From: a virus
Reading direction: 5' to 3' (one strand)
Virus record (IMG/VR): IMGVR_UViG_3300009431_000038
Span: 1-42,857 of that record
Length of the DNA: 42,857 nt
Under the pieces are notes generated by a model. It searched no databases. It worked only from the letters and a program-made list of their open reading frames with translations, and was not told the DNA's origin. Positions 6,704 through 15,240 of this stretch are shown here, piece after piece; position 1 is the stretch's first letter, and each line of letters opens with the position of its first letter. The position numbers and the translations under genes were made by a program.

Positions 6704-6851
6704 TTTTACTCGCGGCAATTACTGGGTTAGGTGTAAGATATGTAAAGTGGCTCAGCCTAAGGGTAAAGTGATTATTAATTTAAGGATTTGTAAAGAATGT
6801 CTTGCTAAAATAAAGGAAAACAAAACCTTTATAATGAAAGGGAGAGTTTAA
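6675..6851 (+). CDS. Small zinc-ribbon protein
   Basis: A 58-residue protein with CKIC and CKEC pairs about 19 residues apart, forming one zinc ribbon in a basic background (TFIMKGRV end). The frame extends back to 6639, but GGGGGAT just before ATG 6675 makes that the likely start. ATG 6678 is an equal alternative. It begins within the end of the HNH gene in another frame. The function is unknown; it lies between the helicase and the putative ssDNA-binding gene. Confidence 0.6.
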   Translation: MMRKPMYLGSFTRGNYWVRCKICKVAQPKGKVIINLRICKECLAKIKENKTFIMKGRV

Positions 6852-6878
6852 TTATAGCATAAATAACGTGAGGTGATG
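6828..6878 (+). promoter_or_regulatory. Promoter and ribosome site before the 207-residue gene
   Basis: TTTATAAT at 6828-6835 is a good TATA box and would start transcription near 6858, leaving a short leader with the strong GAGGTGATG site at 6870-6878. A perfect copy of the dyad TTATAGCATAA lies at 6852-6862, at the expected transcription start. It could therefore act as an operator here, or itself serve as a second TATA element. Confidence 0.5.
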
Positions 6879-6882
6879 TGTA

Positions 6883-7506
6883 ATGAGTGATGAAGTGATT
6901 CTTGAAAAGTACGAGAAAGTAGACCAATTATCAGCGGGTGGCCGGTATTATCGACTAGTTGAGGCAGCGGAGCCAATAGAGATAACAGTTGATGAGTATC
7001 GAAAGATAGAAGCTAGCGGCAAACAAGCTGATTATGCTTTGAGTAGCACTAACAAAGATGGCCAGACTGGTTACTACTTTGAGATACTAAGTAGTGAAAA
7101 CAAAGTATTAACAGTTAATACTTGGGGTTTGAAGAACGCAGTCGAAGACGTTTTCAGAAAGGCTGGTAAGATAAAAGGTGTAACAATGAAGCTTTCAAGA
7201 CCGAAAAAGGGGAATTATATTGCAGAGGCTACGGCCCCTGCTTCTACTATTAAGGAGATTAAAGATAAAGCATCTGAAATTAAACCAAAGAAGTCTATCT
7301 TTAAGGAGAAGGATAAGAAGTTGCTGGAGAATGAGCAGTTGATCTGGAACTATATGTATGAACAAAAGAGGAGTACTTACACGAATGCAGACATAATACT
7401 CGACCTAGGATTAACAATGATTGAAGCAACTCTATACATAAATAATCTAAAAAATAAAGGCATAATCTATGAGCCAACGAGTGGGAGCTACTCACTGGTG
7501 AAGTAA
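6883..7506 (+). CDS. Putative ssDNA-binding protein with C-terminal winged helix
   Basis: A 207-residue protein. Residues 1-120 are beta-rich with charged and aromatic residues (GRYYRLVEA, TGYYFEIL, GVTMKLSRPKKGNYIAEA), as expected of an OB-like nucleic-acid-binding domain. A charged linker leads to residues 148-207, a clear winged-helix pattern (LIWNYMYEQKR, ATLYINNLKNKGIIYEP). OB fold plus winged helix is the layout of the RPA32 family, so an archaeal-type ssDNA-binding replication protein is my best guess. A transcription regulator is the main alternative. It has its own promoter and a strong ribosome site. Confidence 0.4.
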   Translation: MSDEVILEKYEKVDQLSAGGRYYRLVEAAEPIEITVDEYRKIEASGKQADYALSSTNKDGQTGYYFEILSSENKVLTVNTWGLKNAVEDVFRKAGKIKGVTMKLSRPKKGNYIAEATAPASTIKEIKDKASEIKPKKSIFKEKDKKLLENEQLIWNYMYEQKRSTYTNADIILDLGLTMIEATLYINNLKNKGIIYEPTSGSYSLVK

Positions 7507-7509
7507 AAG

Positions 7510-7548
7510 TTTATATTGCCATAAACATAGATTAATTTATGGCATGCC
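7510..7548 (+). promoter_or_regulatory. Promoter with operator-like inverted repeat
   Basis: TTTATATT at 7510-7517 is centred about 30 nt before ATG 7544, which has no ribosome site, so the gene is probably leaderless. TGCCATAAA (7517-7525) and TTTATGGCA (7536-7544) are perfect 9-bp inverted arms separated by 10 nt. They span the zone from the TATA box to the start codon. A protein bound there would block transcription. Confidence 0.6.
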
Positions 7549-8068
7549 AATACGCAAAAAGAAGAAAGCAAACCAAGAAAAATTAAATGCACTACTCAAA
7601 AGTCTAATGTTTAGCCCAGAAGCATGGGAGAATCGGAAAGTATACACAAGAACAAAATTTTTAGAAATGCTTTACTTAAGAATGAGACGATTAATGGCTA
7701 ACGCGGCTAACGAATTAGTATTAGTCTCACTTTATGGTAAGAAATTTGATGAAAATATTAAGACGCTTGATGAATGGCTTGATGATGATAATATAGATGT
7801 TCAAGCTTTAAGTGGTTTGAAGAATTCTCTTGGTTGTACTTTAATGAATTATACTAATATCATTAATACTCTAGATATGAGAGAGAAAGTGAAAATAGTT
7901 GATCAAAGTATTGAATATATTTACTTGGAGTATGATGCACCTCCTGAATTGAAAGGTTATGGTGAGATGGTTTACGTCTTCCTTGATAAAGAAAGTTATG
8001 AATTAGTCAATGATTCATTAAATCAAATTAAGAAAAATCTTGATAGTGATAATAGTTTGTATATTTAG
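7544..8068 (+). CDS. Hypothetical protein under operator control
   Basis: A 174-residue protein. The first 15 residues are strongly basic (PIRKKKKANQEK), and the remainder is helical with acidic stretches (LDEWLDDDNIDV, LEYDAPPELKG). I find no recognisable catalytic motif. Its promoter carries a perfect inverted repeat, so expression appears tightly regulated, perhaps by a viral or host repressor or by itself. Together with the 49-residue membrane protein that follows, it forms the last + strand transcript. Confidence 0.6.
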   Translation: MPIRKKKKANQEKLNALLKSLMFSPEAWENRKVYTRTKFLEMLYLRMRRLMANAANELVLVSLYGKKFDENIKTLDEWLDDDNIDVQALSGLKNSLGCTLMNYTNIINTLDMREKVKIVDQSIEYIYLEYDAPPELKGYGEMVYVFLDKESYELVNDSLNQIKKNLDSDNSLYI

Positions 8069-8071
8069 AGT

Positions 8072-8221
8072 ATGGGGTTTAAATTAAAAGCTTACGCGAT
8101 TCTTGTATTAGTATGTCTTACATCAATGATTATTGGGCCTTATGAAGATGCTTGGCGTCCATTCGTCTTATTAGCATTTGTATCATTAACACTATTATTA
8201 ATTGAAATAAAAAAGAAATAA
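8072..8221 (+). CDS. Small two-span membrane protein
   Basis: A 49-residue protein with two hydrophobic segments, around residues 8-21 (AILVLVCLTSMIIG) and 31-44 (FVLLAFVSLTLLLI), and a Lys-rich end. It begins 3 nt after the preceding stop. Two short membrane spans with a basic tail fit a small holin-like or signalling protein, but the early-region position gives no clear support for lysis. Its stop codon directly abuts that of the convergent PHP gene. Confidence 0.5.
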   Translation: MGFKLKAYAILVLVCLTSMIIGPYEDAWRPFVLLAFVSLTLLLIEIKKK

Positions 8222-9196
8222 TTATTTGAGAATAAAATGATTAATGAAGAATGCAGGGAACTTAATCCAATAAAGAGGGCTAAGATAATGATAACGAGCT
8301 AGCACGAATCGATTCAATTTAGGCACTCGAAGATAATTAGTAGTGGTTTGATGATTAATAATACAATCATAAATATCAAGCGAGTCATTAATCTTTCGCT
8401 TAGGCACAGTGAAACTAGTGTAACCCATCCCAACATTCTTATCCCAATGACTATCACTACCACCAATATCAGCAGGCCCTTCCTTACCAAATAATATTCT
8501 TAACTTACGGCCAAGATCGCATTGAAACATATTGCTAGAAGTATTAGTAACTTCAATCGCACTTATTCTCCCACCATTCTCATAATACTCAATTATTCTA
8601 TGTTCGTCATAACCACGCCAACTCTTATAATGAGCGGGAACCACAAGCATCCGAACATCACTCAAACCAGAAGGAATGATATAACCATTAATTATTCGAT
8701 CACCACGATTAAACCGTTCCTCAACCTTAATTAATTGCTCCAAACTCATGCCAGTCTTAAAAGTATGACCAAGATACTCAACCTTACGAGCATTCTTTTG
8801 ATTAACCCCGAAAGCGTAAACTAACTTATGCTTAAAGAAGCCAAGTTCAGTGCCATAAATAGGGATAACCGGGTCATAATCATCAATTTCTTTACTGAGT
8901 TTATCATTCAAGTAATCAATACGCTCATCTATCTTTTTGATATTGCCAAGAGAGTTATGGGGGGTCAAAGCTATGATTTTCATCTTAGTAATCGCTGCTC
9001 TCTCGGCAATATCATCAATTAGGCTAATAGCCTCCCCTACCTTTGTGCTATAGGGATTATGAATGTGGATGTGCATGTCGCCACAATAATGTTGTTTAAC
9101 ATTAATCTTAGATTCTAAAACATCATCAACGTTGAAAAAGAATGAAACTGGATTTAACTTCTTTAATTTATGCCTTAATTTCCTGAGATATTCCAT
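8222..9196 (-). CDS. PHP-family metal-dependent phosphoesterase
   Basis: A 324-residue protein with PHP hallmarks: DMHIHIHNP at 40-48, an ALTPHNS segment near 77-83 and GGSDSHW near residue 250, all rich in metal-binding His and Asp. PHP proteins hydrolyse phosphoesters using a metal cluster. Homologues act on histidinol phosphate, nucleotides or sugar phosphates, or proofread DNA. It is the final gene of the glycan cassette, so a sugar-linked phosphodiester is a likely substrate, though this is inferred. The Tyr/Pro-rich C-terminus (about 290-324) is hydrophobic and might attach to membrane. Confidence 0.7.
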   Translation of the reverse strand: MEYLRKLRHKLKKLNPVSFFFNVDDVLESKINVKQHYCGDMHIHIHNPYSTKVGEAISLIDDIAERAAITKMKIIALTPHNSLGNIKKIDERIDYLNDKLSKEIDDYDPVIPIYGTELGFFKHKLVYAFGVNQKNARKVEYLGHTFKTGMSLEQLIKVEERFNRGDRIINGYIIPSGLSDVRMLVVPAHYKSWRGYDEHRIIEYYENGGRISAIEVTNTSSNMFQCDLGRKLRILFGKEGPADIGGSDSHWDKNVGMGYTSFTVPKRKINDSLDIYDCIINHQTTTNYLRVPKLNRFVLARYHYLSPLYWIKFPAFFINHFILK

Positions 9197-9202
9197 CCCA
9201 TA

Positions 9203-10243
9203 TTATATTATGGTCTTTATATGATTTAATAGTTTTCGTGCGCTTTCATCCCAAGTCATGTTCTTTCGGAAGTCTTCACTATTCTTCAAGCCCTTCTCTT
9301 TAGCCTCTTTTTGATGATTAAAGACGTAACGCATCTGCTTCCTTAAAGCCTTAATGTTAGGTGTAAACCAATTAGCTTCTTCATAATAATGCTTTGGTCG
9401 GCCAGTAGCGGGTTTTAATTCACCATCATCTATCAAATAATTATTGCCATTAGCGAGGTATTCTCCTTGACCACCATAACTATTAGCAATCACAGGCAAA
9501 CCACAAGCCCCTGCTTCAAGACAAGGCATGCAGAAAGCATCAGCCTTAGTAGGCATCACAAAACAATCACTAGCCGTGTACAATCCAGGCAACTTATCAT
9601 AAGGCATCACATTATAAGCAGTGATGATCAAAGCGCGTTCCTTCTTCAACTCAAGCTTGGCTATATCATTAGCTATCTTCTGTTCAGGCGCATAAGATGT
9701 ATTAATCTTAGCCACAAACCGAACCTTCTCATCCTTACTGAACTCTTCATTAAAAGCTATTAAAGCCAAATCCAATCCTTTGCGGTCATTAACGCCGTCA
9801 GCCCAGCCTCCAACATATAAGAAAGTAAACACGTCTTTGTTAGCTAATTGTTCATTAGGCTTTGCATCTGGATTAAATAGTTCAGGATCCACTCCATGAG
9901 GCACTATCTTTAACTTATCGGCTGGTACTCCAGCATTAACGAAAGCTTGTTTACTATGTTCACTAGGAGTGAAGATTAACTTAACCTTATCACTGTTAGC
10001 GTTGATAGCCCATCCAGTACTTACTTTATCTCCTTCGAAGACGCCGAACGGACAGAAAGCTTTGAATCGCTTATTCCAGAATAACGGCCAAACATCTGGT
10101 GTCACTATGGCCGTTAATATGTGTTCTTTATCAAAGTCTTTCATCTTTAAGTCACATTGCTTCTCTAATGCTTCAGCTAATTTAGTTGTGTGAACAGAGT
10201 AACCTGTTGCACCTCCTTTATTCCCTATCAAATTAAGTATCAT
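9203..10243 (-). CDS. Glycosyltransferase, GT-B fold (GT4-like)
   Basis: A 346-residue retaining-type glycosyltransferase. The N-terminal Rossmann half starts MILNLIGNKGGATGYSVHT. The linker reads PHGVDPELFNP, and the C-terminal half has the nucleotide-sugar motif in ADAFCMPCLEAGACGLPVI. The usual Glu-x7-Glu pair is altered at the first position, where Asp replaces Glu. ATG 10243 is chosen because GGGTGAGAG lies just upstream and the frame before it overlaps a small coupled gene. It transfers an unknown sugar from a nucleotide donor to the cassette's acceptor glycan. Confidence 0.8.
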   Translation of the reverse strand: MILNLIGNKGGATGYSVHTTKLAEALEKQCDLKMKDFDKEHILTAIVTPDVWPLFWNKRFKAFCPFGVFEGDKVSTGWAINANSDKVKLIFTPSEHSKQAFVNAGVPADKLKIVPHGVDPELFNPDAKPNEQLANKDVFTFLYVGGWADGVNDRKGLDLALIAFNEEFSKDEKVRFVAKINTSYAPEQKIANDIAKLELKKERALIITAYNVMPYDKLPGLYTASDCFVMPTKADAFCMPCLEAGACGLPVIANSYGGQGEYLANGNNYLIDDGELKPATGRPKHYYEEANWFTPNIKALRKQMRYVFNHQKEAKEKGLKNSEDFRKNMTWDESARKLLNHIKTII

Positions 10244-10362
10244 TATTCTCTCACCCACACAGAATCTATTCTTAATCCTTTTAACCATTTAAGTTTAAAC
10301 ATTTTTTTCTTAAATTCTTTTAGTGTCATCTCAGCAGATATTTCTACTACAAAATTTCTCAT
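10243..10362 (-). CDS. Very small coupled basic protein
   Basis: A 39-residue basic protein (MRNFVVEISAEMTLKEF, then a Lys-rich run and an RIDSVWVRE end). The ATG overlaps the preceding GT-A stop (ATGA), and its TAA shares one base with the ATG of the following GT-B enzyme. The coupling and its GGTGA-type site for the downstream gene support translation. The role is unknown; it may mainly serve to couple translation. Confidence 0.45.
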   Translation of the reverse strand: MRNFVVEISAEMTLKEFKKKMFKLKWLKGLRIDSVWVRE

Positions 10363-11186
10363 ACTCCTGGTTCACCTCCATTCTTTTCAAACTGCCACTT
10401 AGCCCATCGCCTAAAATGCTCATCATTCATCCGAACAACTTGAGGGTAATTCTGAATGCGAGCCCCACCACTCAAACAAGGCATGTGAAAAGCCATAGCC
10501 TGAGTCACAGTCTTTAAACTATAACCAGCGTACCTCATCGCGATCGACCAGTGAGTTTCTTCACGAAAACCCGTAACCCCATAATCCAAAGGAAAGTGAC
10601 CAACAGTACTGCTAGCATCTCGCCTAAAAAGCCAACTACTCCTAAGATGATGACTGGGCATAATACTATTAACGTTATAATCAAGTCCTCCATCATCGCC
10701 GAGATAAGTGATGTTACCTTTTTTGTCGTATTTAATTTCATTAAAGACACCTCCTAATACTTTAACATTACGATAATGATTTGGCCCACTCATTAAGGGC
10801 ACTGTCCCCCCTATTCCTCCACATTTATCATCCTTTATTAATTCATCATAAAGCATTTGCAAGTAATCTGGATGAACCCAACTATCATCATCAACTCTCA
10901 ATATTAATGGATTCTGGAATTCATCTTCTCTAATTAATTGATTGCGAGCCTTGCCAATATTGAGTAAACTGAATTTATTACGAATTAATTGGAAGCCATG
11001 ATCTTCATAGACCACTCGCTTAAAGACGTCATCAATGAATTTATACTTTTGAACTGGAGTGCCTCCTCCATCGTCCAATACAACCAAATCCCAATCTTTG
11101 AACGAGCTTGCTAATAAGCTAGATACACAGATAGCTAGCTCTGAAGGACGATCCTTACTACAGATATTAATGCTAATTCTTTTCAT
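10359..11186 (-). CDS. Glycosyltransferase, GT-A fold (GT2-like)
   Basis: About 275 residues from ATG 11186. The N-terminus is typical of GT2 enzymes (MKRISINICSKDRP, then VVLDDGGG). The metal-binding DxD equivalent is DDD at 99-101 in LRVDDDSWVHPDY, and the acceptor-side segment contains GVTGFREETHWS. An inverting transfer from a nucleotide sugar is expected. Upstream codons from 11207 overlap the methyltransferase end and are unlikely to be used. It is coupled to the genes on both sides. Confidence 0.8.
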   Translation of the reverse strand: MKRISINICSKDRPSELAICVSSLLASSFKDWDLVVLDDGGGTPVQKYKFIDDVFKRVVYEDHGFQLIRNKFSLLNIGKARNQLIREDEFQNPLILRVDDDSWVHPDYLQMLYDELIKDDKCGGIGGTVPLMSGPNHYRNVKVLGGVFNEIKYDKKGNITYLGDDGGLDYNVNSIMPSHHLRSSWLFRRDASSTVGHFPLDYGVTGFREETHWSIAMRYAGYSLKTVTQAMAFHMPCLSGGARIQNYPQVVRMNDEHFRRWAKWQFEKNGGEPGV

Positions 11187-11697
11187 ACAAATATAATTGA
11201 TTAGCAAAATGCCAATCAGACGGAACCTCCAATTTTTTTAAACCCTTCTTCTGTAATTCATTCTCCCACCAACTCCTAGATCTCAACGTAACGTGAGTAG
11301 GGTCGACATAAACGTCCTTAAGAGTGATATCACAAATAGATAGTAAGATATAACGCTTAGCGTAATGGACAAGATCGTCCAATACCTCATTAACTTTGTC
11401 TATAGGAACGTGCTCTAATACATCAAAACACAATATTAGATCAAAACGCTTATCATTATCAGGAAGCTCATTACTTAATTTATTAACGGACATACCGTAA
11501 GCATTCTCCACACTCCATTCACTAACATCATAACCATTAGTTGCCACACCATAATAGATCAAGGCATGAGTGAAGAATCCTTGACCACAACCATAATCCA
11601 AGCAAGTCCTTGGCTTCAAATCCTTAACATATTGAAGAGCCAATCGATAATATTTATCCTCAAACTTCCGATCCTTAAAATATTCTTCCTCAAACAT
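11173..11697 (-). CDS. SAM-dependent methyltransferase
   Basis: A 174-residue class I methyltransferase. Motif I is LDYGCGQGFF near 33-42, the acidic ribose-binding end is GYDVSEWSV, and the motif IV region is LILCFDVLEHVP. The DPTHV motif in its C-terminal half also occurs in the adjacent methyltransferase at 11697, so the two may act on related substrates. The short length suggests no extra domain. A sugar O-methyl transfer is the likely role in this glycan context, not proven. Confidence 0.8.
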   Translation of the reverse strand: MFEEEYFKDRKFEDKYYRLALQYVKDLKPRTCLDYGCGQGFFTHALIYYGVATNGYDVSEWSVENAYGMSVNKLSNELPDNDKRFDLILCFDVLEHVPIDKVNEVLDDLVHYAKRYILLSICDITLKDVYVDPTHVTLRSRSWWENELQKKGLKKLEVPSDWHFANQLYLYEKN

Positions 11698-12125
11698 TAT
11701 TTAATCACCTCAAGAATAACATGAAGATTCTTATCAGGACTAGTATCATGCCTTATGAGAAAAGTCTTGAAATGAGGATAACCATAAAGATAACGCCATT
11801 CATCAAAATACAAGAAAGAATTCTTAGTAAAGAACCTGACGTGAGTAGGATCCCTGAATGCTGGTTCGCCAGGAGCCTCCGGGACAAGGATATCAATTTT
11901 AGCTCCTGGCTTACAGACTTTATGAATATCAATCATTAACTGCTCATAACGATTTATGTGCTCCAATATATGATGAGCCACTACATGAGTCACAGTATTC
12001 TCCTTAATCATTGGAGGCAAGCCAAATTCTATATCCCAAAGGATGTCTGGCTTATGAATGATTAACTTATCGATATTAACGAATCCGTTATATTTTTTCT
12101 TGCCACAACCAATATTAATCTTCAT
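11697..12125 (-). CDS. SAM-dependent methyltransferase
   Basis: A 142-residue compact methyltransferase beginning MKINIGCGKKKYNGF, as in predicted SAM-dependent enzymes of polysaccharide clusters. VAHHILEHINRYEQ supplies the motif IV area, and PGAKIDILVPEAPG follows. The start at ATG 12125 has an AGGTGG site 4 nt upstream; GTG 12134 is less likely. DPTHVRFF near the C-terminus matches the neighbouring enzyme. Probably modifies a sugar or lipid-linked glycan. Confidence 0.8.
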   Translation of the reverse strand: MKINIGCGKKKYNGFVNIDKLIIHKPDILWDIEFGLPPMIKENTVTHVVAHHILEHINRYEQLMIDIHKVCKPGAKIDILVPEAPGEPAFRDPTHVRFFTKNSFLYFDEWRYLYGYPHFKTFLIRHDTSPDKNLHVILEVIK

Positions 12126-13234
12126 GGGAACCACCTATACAATGAATCCTTCTCAACACATTGCTCTATTTGTTGATTGTACACTCCGCCAGCACAACGA
12201 GTACACTTACTTAAATTGATGTTATTAACTATTCTTCTATGATCCATACTACCCCAGAAATCATATATCTCGCTCCAATGCTTCATCTTCCATTCCTTCT
12301 GATAACGATGATCAATACAAGTATACCAATAACCATCAGCACAAATCTGTAATAAAAGAGGAGTACTATGACATTTCTTGAATTTAAACGTCCGACCATA
12401 AGTACCGGGATCAACTCGGCTAAAACTCCCATAAACCTTGAACTTATCAGTTTCCTCTCGCTTACATAAAGTCATCTGAAAATCAATATTCTCAACATCA
12501 AACTTAGGCTTCTTATTTTTATAAATCTCTAAACCCTCAACAGCTGCCGGTCGAGCGAAGAAAGTAGGAAAGCCCCATGATTTAGCTGCTTCACAAGCTT
12601 TAAATATTTCCTTCTGATTCTCTTCAGTAATCAAGAATTTATAAGCAAGATCAACTCTTCTAGGTCTTCGTCTACTGCGTTTATAATCAGCCATTAATAA
12701 ATTGACACCATCAAATAATTTCTTAAAAGTTCTTTTATTACTTCTTTTATAATTAATCCAGGTGTTAGGAAAGCCACAATCAAAACTTATTCCGCAGAAC
12801 TCAGTGTACTTAATAATAGCCTCTCTAATCTTCTTCTTATGTAATTGAGTGCCGTTAGTAGAGATACCTACTTGGAAGCCATTTTCATGAGTATACTTAA
12901 TTATATCAGCAAAATCAGGATGCAATGTTGGTTCTCCTCCCCCAGCAAAACAAACACTCATCAAAGACTCAGGCCCATTCCACCAATTATCACGCCAATC
13001 AACTAGCATATCAATAATCTTAAAAACTTCCTTCTTACTTAACTTCAAGCCCATCTTCCAACTACGAGCTGCATTACAGCCACGACAACGCAAGTTACAA
13101 GTAGTAGTTAAATCTATTGTAACGCCTATTGGGGGGTATAGTAATTGACTATTACCTCTTTCCCAAGCAATTATGTTTTCATAATGTTCTATCCAAGTCA
13201 AGCCCTTCAACTGAGAAAAACTATTATAATTCAT
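12122..13234 (-). CDS. Radical SAM enzyme with C-terminal cysteine region
   Basis: A 370-residue protein. The cluster motif CNLRCRGC occupies C46, C50 and C53, binding the 4Fe-4S cluster that cleaves SAM. GGGEPTLHP near 95-103 is the conserved SAM-contacting segment. The C-terminal 100 residues contain further cysteines (CHSTPLLLQICADGYWYTC, then CTRCAGG and EQCVEKD), resembling a SPASM-type region that holds auxiliary clusters. The substrate is unknown; such enzymes modify peptides or sugars. It overlaps the methyltransferases on both sides by 4 nt. Confidence 0.8.
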   Translation of the reverse strand: MNYNSFSQLKGLTWIEHYENIIAWERGNSQLLYPPIGVTIDLTTTCNLRCRGCNAARSWKMGLKLSKKEVFKIIDMLVDWRDNWWNGPESLMSVCFAGGGEPTLHPDFADIIKYTHENGFQVGISTNGTQLHKKKIREAIIKYTEFCGISFDCGFPNTWINYKRSNKRTFKKLFDGVNLLMADYKRSRRRPRRVDLAYKFLITEENQKEIFKACEAAKSWGFPTFFARPAAVEGLEIYKNKKPKFDVENIDFQMTLCKREETDKFKVYGSFSRVDPGTYGRTFKFKKCHSTPLLLQICADGYWYTCIDHRYQKEWKMKHWSEIYDFWGSMDHRRIVNNINLSKCTRCAGGVYNQQIEQCVEKDSLYRWFP

Positions 13235-13758
13235 CGCTTAACACCCCAAGCGAATACATCTTTATTATCACGCTCATACCAAATCTTCTGAGGAACTAAA
13301 CCTTTCATCCATACAGTTAATAAATCCTTGCTAATATTACAATAACATTCACGAGGACCAGGAGTGTGAACATTAGATCCCTCAACATAATGAGGATTCA
13401 TATTAGGAGCGGCAGCCGCAACAATCAATAAACCACCCTTCCTCAAGACCCTAATAGCCTCACTCATGCTCTTATGAGGATGATGATCATGCTCTAACAT
13501 CTCACTACTAACTACCACATCAAAAGACCCATCATCATACTGCAAGTCATTAGCGTTCATTATCATATCAACACCCAAGCCATCAGTAATGTCAATACCA
13601 GTATAATTAATTCCTTCAGGGAAAGCGGCTTTAACTCTAGGCCCACTATAACCATCAGGGTAATCCTCCTTACTGCCAAGCTCTAAAACTCGCGCGTATG
13701 AAGAATCCCAACGCTCATCAATTACTTTCTTAATGAAATCAAATACTGATCTATGCAA
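13231..13758 (-). CDS. SAM-dependent methyltransferase
   Basis: About 175 residues. Motif I is VLELGSKEDYP, then YTGIDITDG, and the motif IV region is DVVVSSEMLEHDHHP, followed by RVLRKGGLLIVA. TTG 13758 is the preferred start, since a CAGGTGAT site lies 4 nt before it; the frame opens as far back as 13806. The His/Asp-rich EHDHHPHK is unusual and might bind metal, as in some sugar methyltransferases. It sits between GT-A and radical SAM genes. Confidence 0.75.
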   Translation of the reverse strand: MHRSVFDFIKKVIDERWDSSYARVLELGSKEDYPDGYSGPRVKAAFPEGINYTGIDITDGLGVDMIMNANDLQYDDGSFDVVVSSEMLEHDHHPHKSMSEAIRVLRKGGLLIVAAAAPNMNPHYVEGSNVHTPGPRECYCNISKDLLTVWMKGLVPQKIWYERDNKDVFAWGVKR

Positions 13759-14533
13759 CCCAATCACCTGCCCGTTCTTTACCAGCGTCTCCCCACTTCT
13801 TTGCAAAATACTCCCAGCCCTTTTTAAGATTACTCTTCATCCGTTCATCACCAAACTGCTCCTTATTAGTCCTACTGCCAATATGATAAATAAAACTGCC
13901 AAGACAAACACCAATCTTCCAACCACGCTTCTGAGCCTCCCAACAATAATCAATATCTTCAACTCCACTGATATAATTCTCATCCAACTTAACTTGCTCC
14001 CATAAACGCTTATTAACTATCACGCAAACAAAACATAAATCAGGAGATGGGATTAAAGCAGGTTTGACGCACTTATGATTAGGGAAGTATTGTAATGATT
14101 GACCCACATAATTAGTAGTGGCTCCAATCAGACCATACTTACTATTACCCCTCATGGTGACGTAAAGATTTAATGCCCAATTAGGAGCGCAGATAGTATC
14201 ATTATTTAATAAGATAACAAAGCCCCCTCTACTAGCCTCAATCCCTCTATTACAAGCGCTGGCAAAACCAATATTATTTGCTTCAACAACTTTAACTCTT
14301 TTCAAATGTGGAAATTTATCATATAAATGATTTTTTATTATTTTTTGCTTAGGTTTAATTTTAATATCTCTTTCAGTACCGAGATGCTTTAACCAATCAA
14401 TCGTTCCATCAGTACTACCATTATCAACAAAAATTAATTCATAAGGAATTGTCATAGTCTTTTGAATAGACTCAACACATTGCTTAGTGAAGTGCAATAA
14501 ATTCCAAGTCGGGATCACAATAGATAAAACCAT
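13751..14533 (-). CDS. Glycosyltransferase, GT-A fold (GT2-like)
   Basis: A 260-residue GT2 enzyme resembling rhamnosyl- or galactosyltransferase-like proteins. It opens MVLSIVIPTWNLLHF, with VDNGSTDGT at about 36-44, NNIGFASACNRGI near 86-98 and LNND at 109-112 as the metal-binding site. GVEDIDYCWEAQKRGW near 185-200 is the catalytic-base segment. The length is typical. It follows another GT2 with a shared base at 14533, indicating sequential sugar additions. Confidence 0.85.
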   Translation of the reverse strand: MVLSIVIPTWNLLHFTKQCVESIQKTMTIPYELIFVDNGSTDGTIDWLKHLGTERDIKIKPKQKIIKNHLYDKFPHLKRVKVVEANNIGFASACNRGIEASRGGFVILLNNDTICAPNWALNLYVTMRGNSKYGLIGATTNYVGQSLQYFPNHKCVKPALIPSPDLCFVCVIVNKRLWEQVKLDENYISGVEDIDYCWEAQKRGWKIGVCLGSFIYHIGSRTNKEQFGDERMKSNLKKGWEYFAKKWGDAGKERAGDWVA

Positions 14534-15240
14534 TAGATATGGAACCTCCGTTTAATACTAGAAGGGTAATCACCCACATAAGGAATGACAGGATAAGAAT
14601 TAAAGAGAATGGACTTATACCACCAATCCAAGAACTCCTTCTTATGAACCTTACTATCCTTAAGATTACTCTCATAAGCCTTAACATGACGCATCATCCG
14701 CTTAGCATGACAGAAATGATAAACCACGACATCTTCAATATCACCAACCATTTTAACACCACTTAAGACAGTATGTTTAGTTGAAGGATAAAAGAGTCTA
14801 TCAGTTCTTTTATAAAAACGCCTCAAAACAGTATGCTTAGGCTTAGTTGAATCAATAAGCCCAAAATTATAAACAAAATGAATCATTGATAAATTATAAC
14901 AATCAAATTCTTTATTCATGTATTCTCTTAATAAATAACCTTTATCACTTAATACTTCATCAGCATCCAACTGAAGTATCCAATCACCAGTAGCATACTT
15001 AAAGAATTGATTCATCTGATCACCAACACTTGAAGGCCACTTATGACGAATTACTTTATAGCGTTTATCAGCCACTTCATCAAGCATCATCATAGTCTCA
15101 TAATCAGCATTATGATCAAGAATAATAATCACTTCATCAGCCAAGTAATCAATAGATTCAAGACTAAGCTTTAGCCAATCAGCTTCGCCAGCCCCAACTA
15201 TATAACAAACACTTATTTTATCCCCACTCTGCTTTTGCAA
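14533..15240 (-). CDS. Glycosyltransferase, GT-A fold (GT2-like)
   Basis: A 235-residue GT2 enzyme of the short kind with a DAD metal-binding motif at 92-94 in LQLDADEVLS. The N-terminus (ISVCYIVGAGEADWL) is the usual nucleotide-binding strand and loop, and LDHNADYET replaces the more common DNGSTD. The C-terminal part is rich in His and Trp (VVVYHFCHAKRMMRHV), as in LPS core-type transferases. It overlaps the radical SAM gene by 23 nt. Confidence 0.8.
   Translation of the reverse strand: MQKQSGDKISVCYIVGAGEADWLKLSLESIDYLADEVIIILDHNADYETMMMLDEVADKRYKVIRHKWPSSVGDQMNQFFKYATGDWILQLDADEVLSDKGYLLREYMNKEFDCYNLSMIHFVYNFGLIDSTKPKHTVLRRFYKRTDRLFYPSTKHTVLSGVKMVGDIEDVVVYHFCHAKRMMRHVKAYESNLKDSKVHKKEFLDWWYKSILFNSYPVIPYVGDYPSSIKRRFHI

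Noticed and set aside
9467-9763. Open frames on the + strand across 8.5-16 kb
   Set aside because: They are low-complexity mirror frames of glycosyltransferase and radical SAM genes with clear motifs on the other strand.
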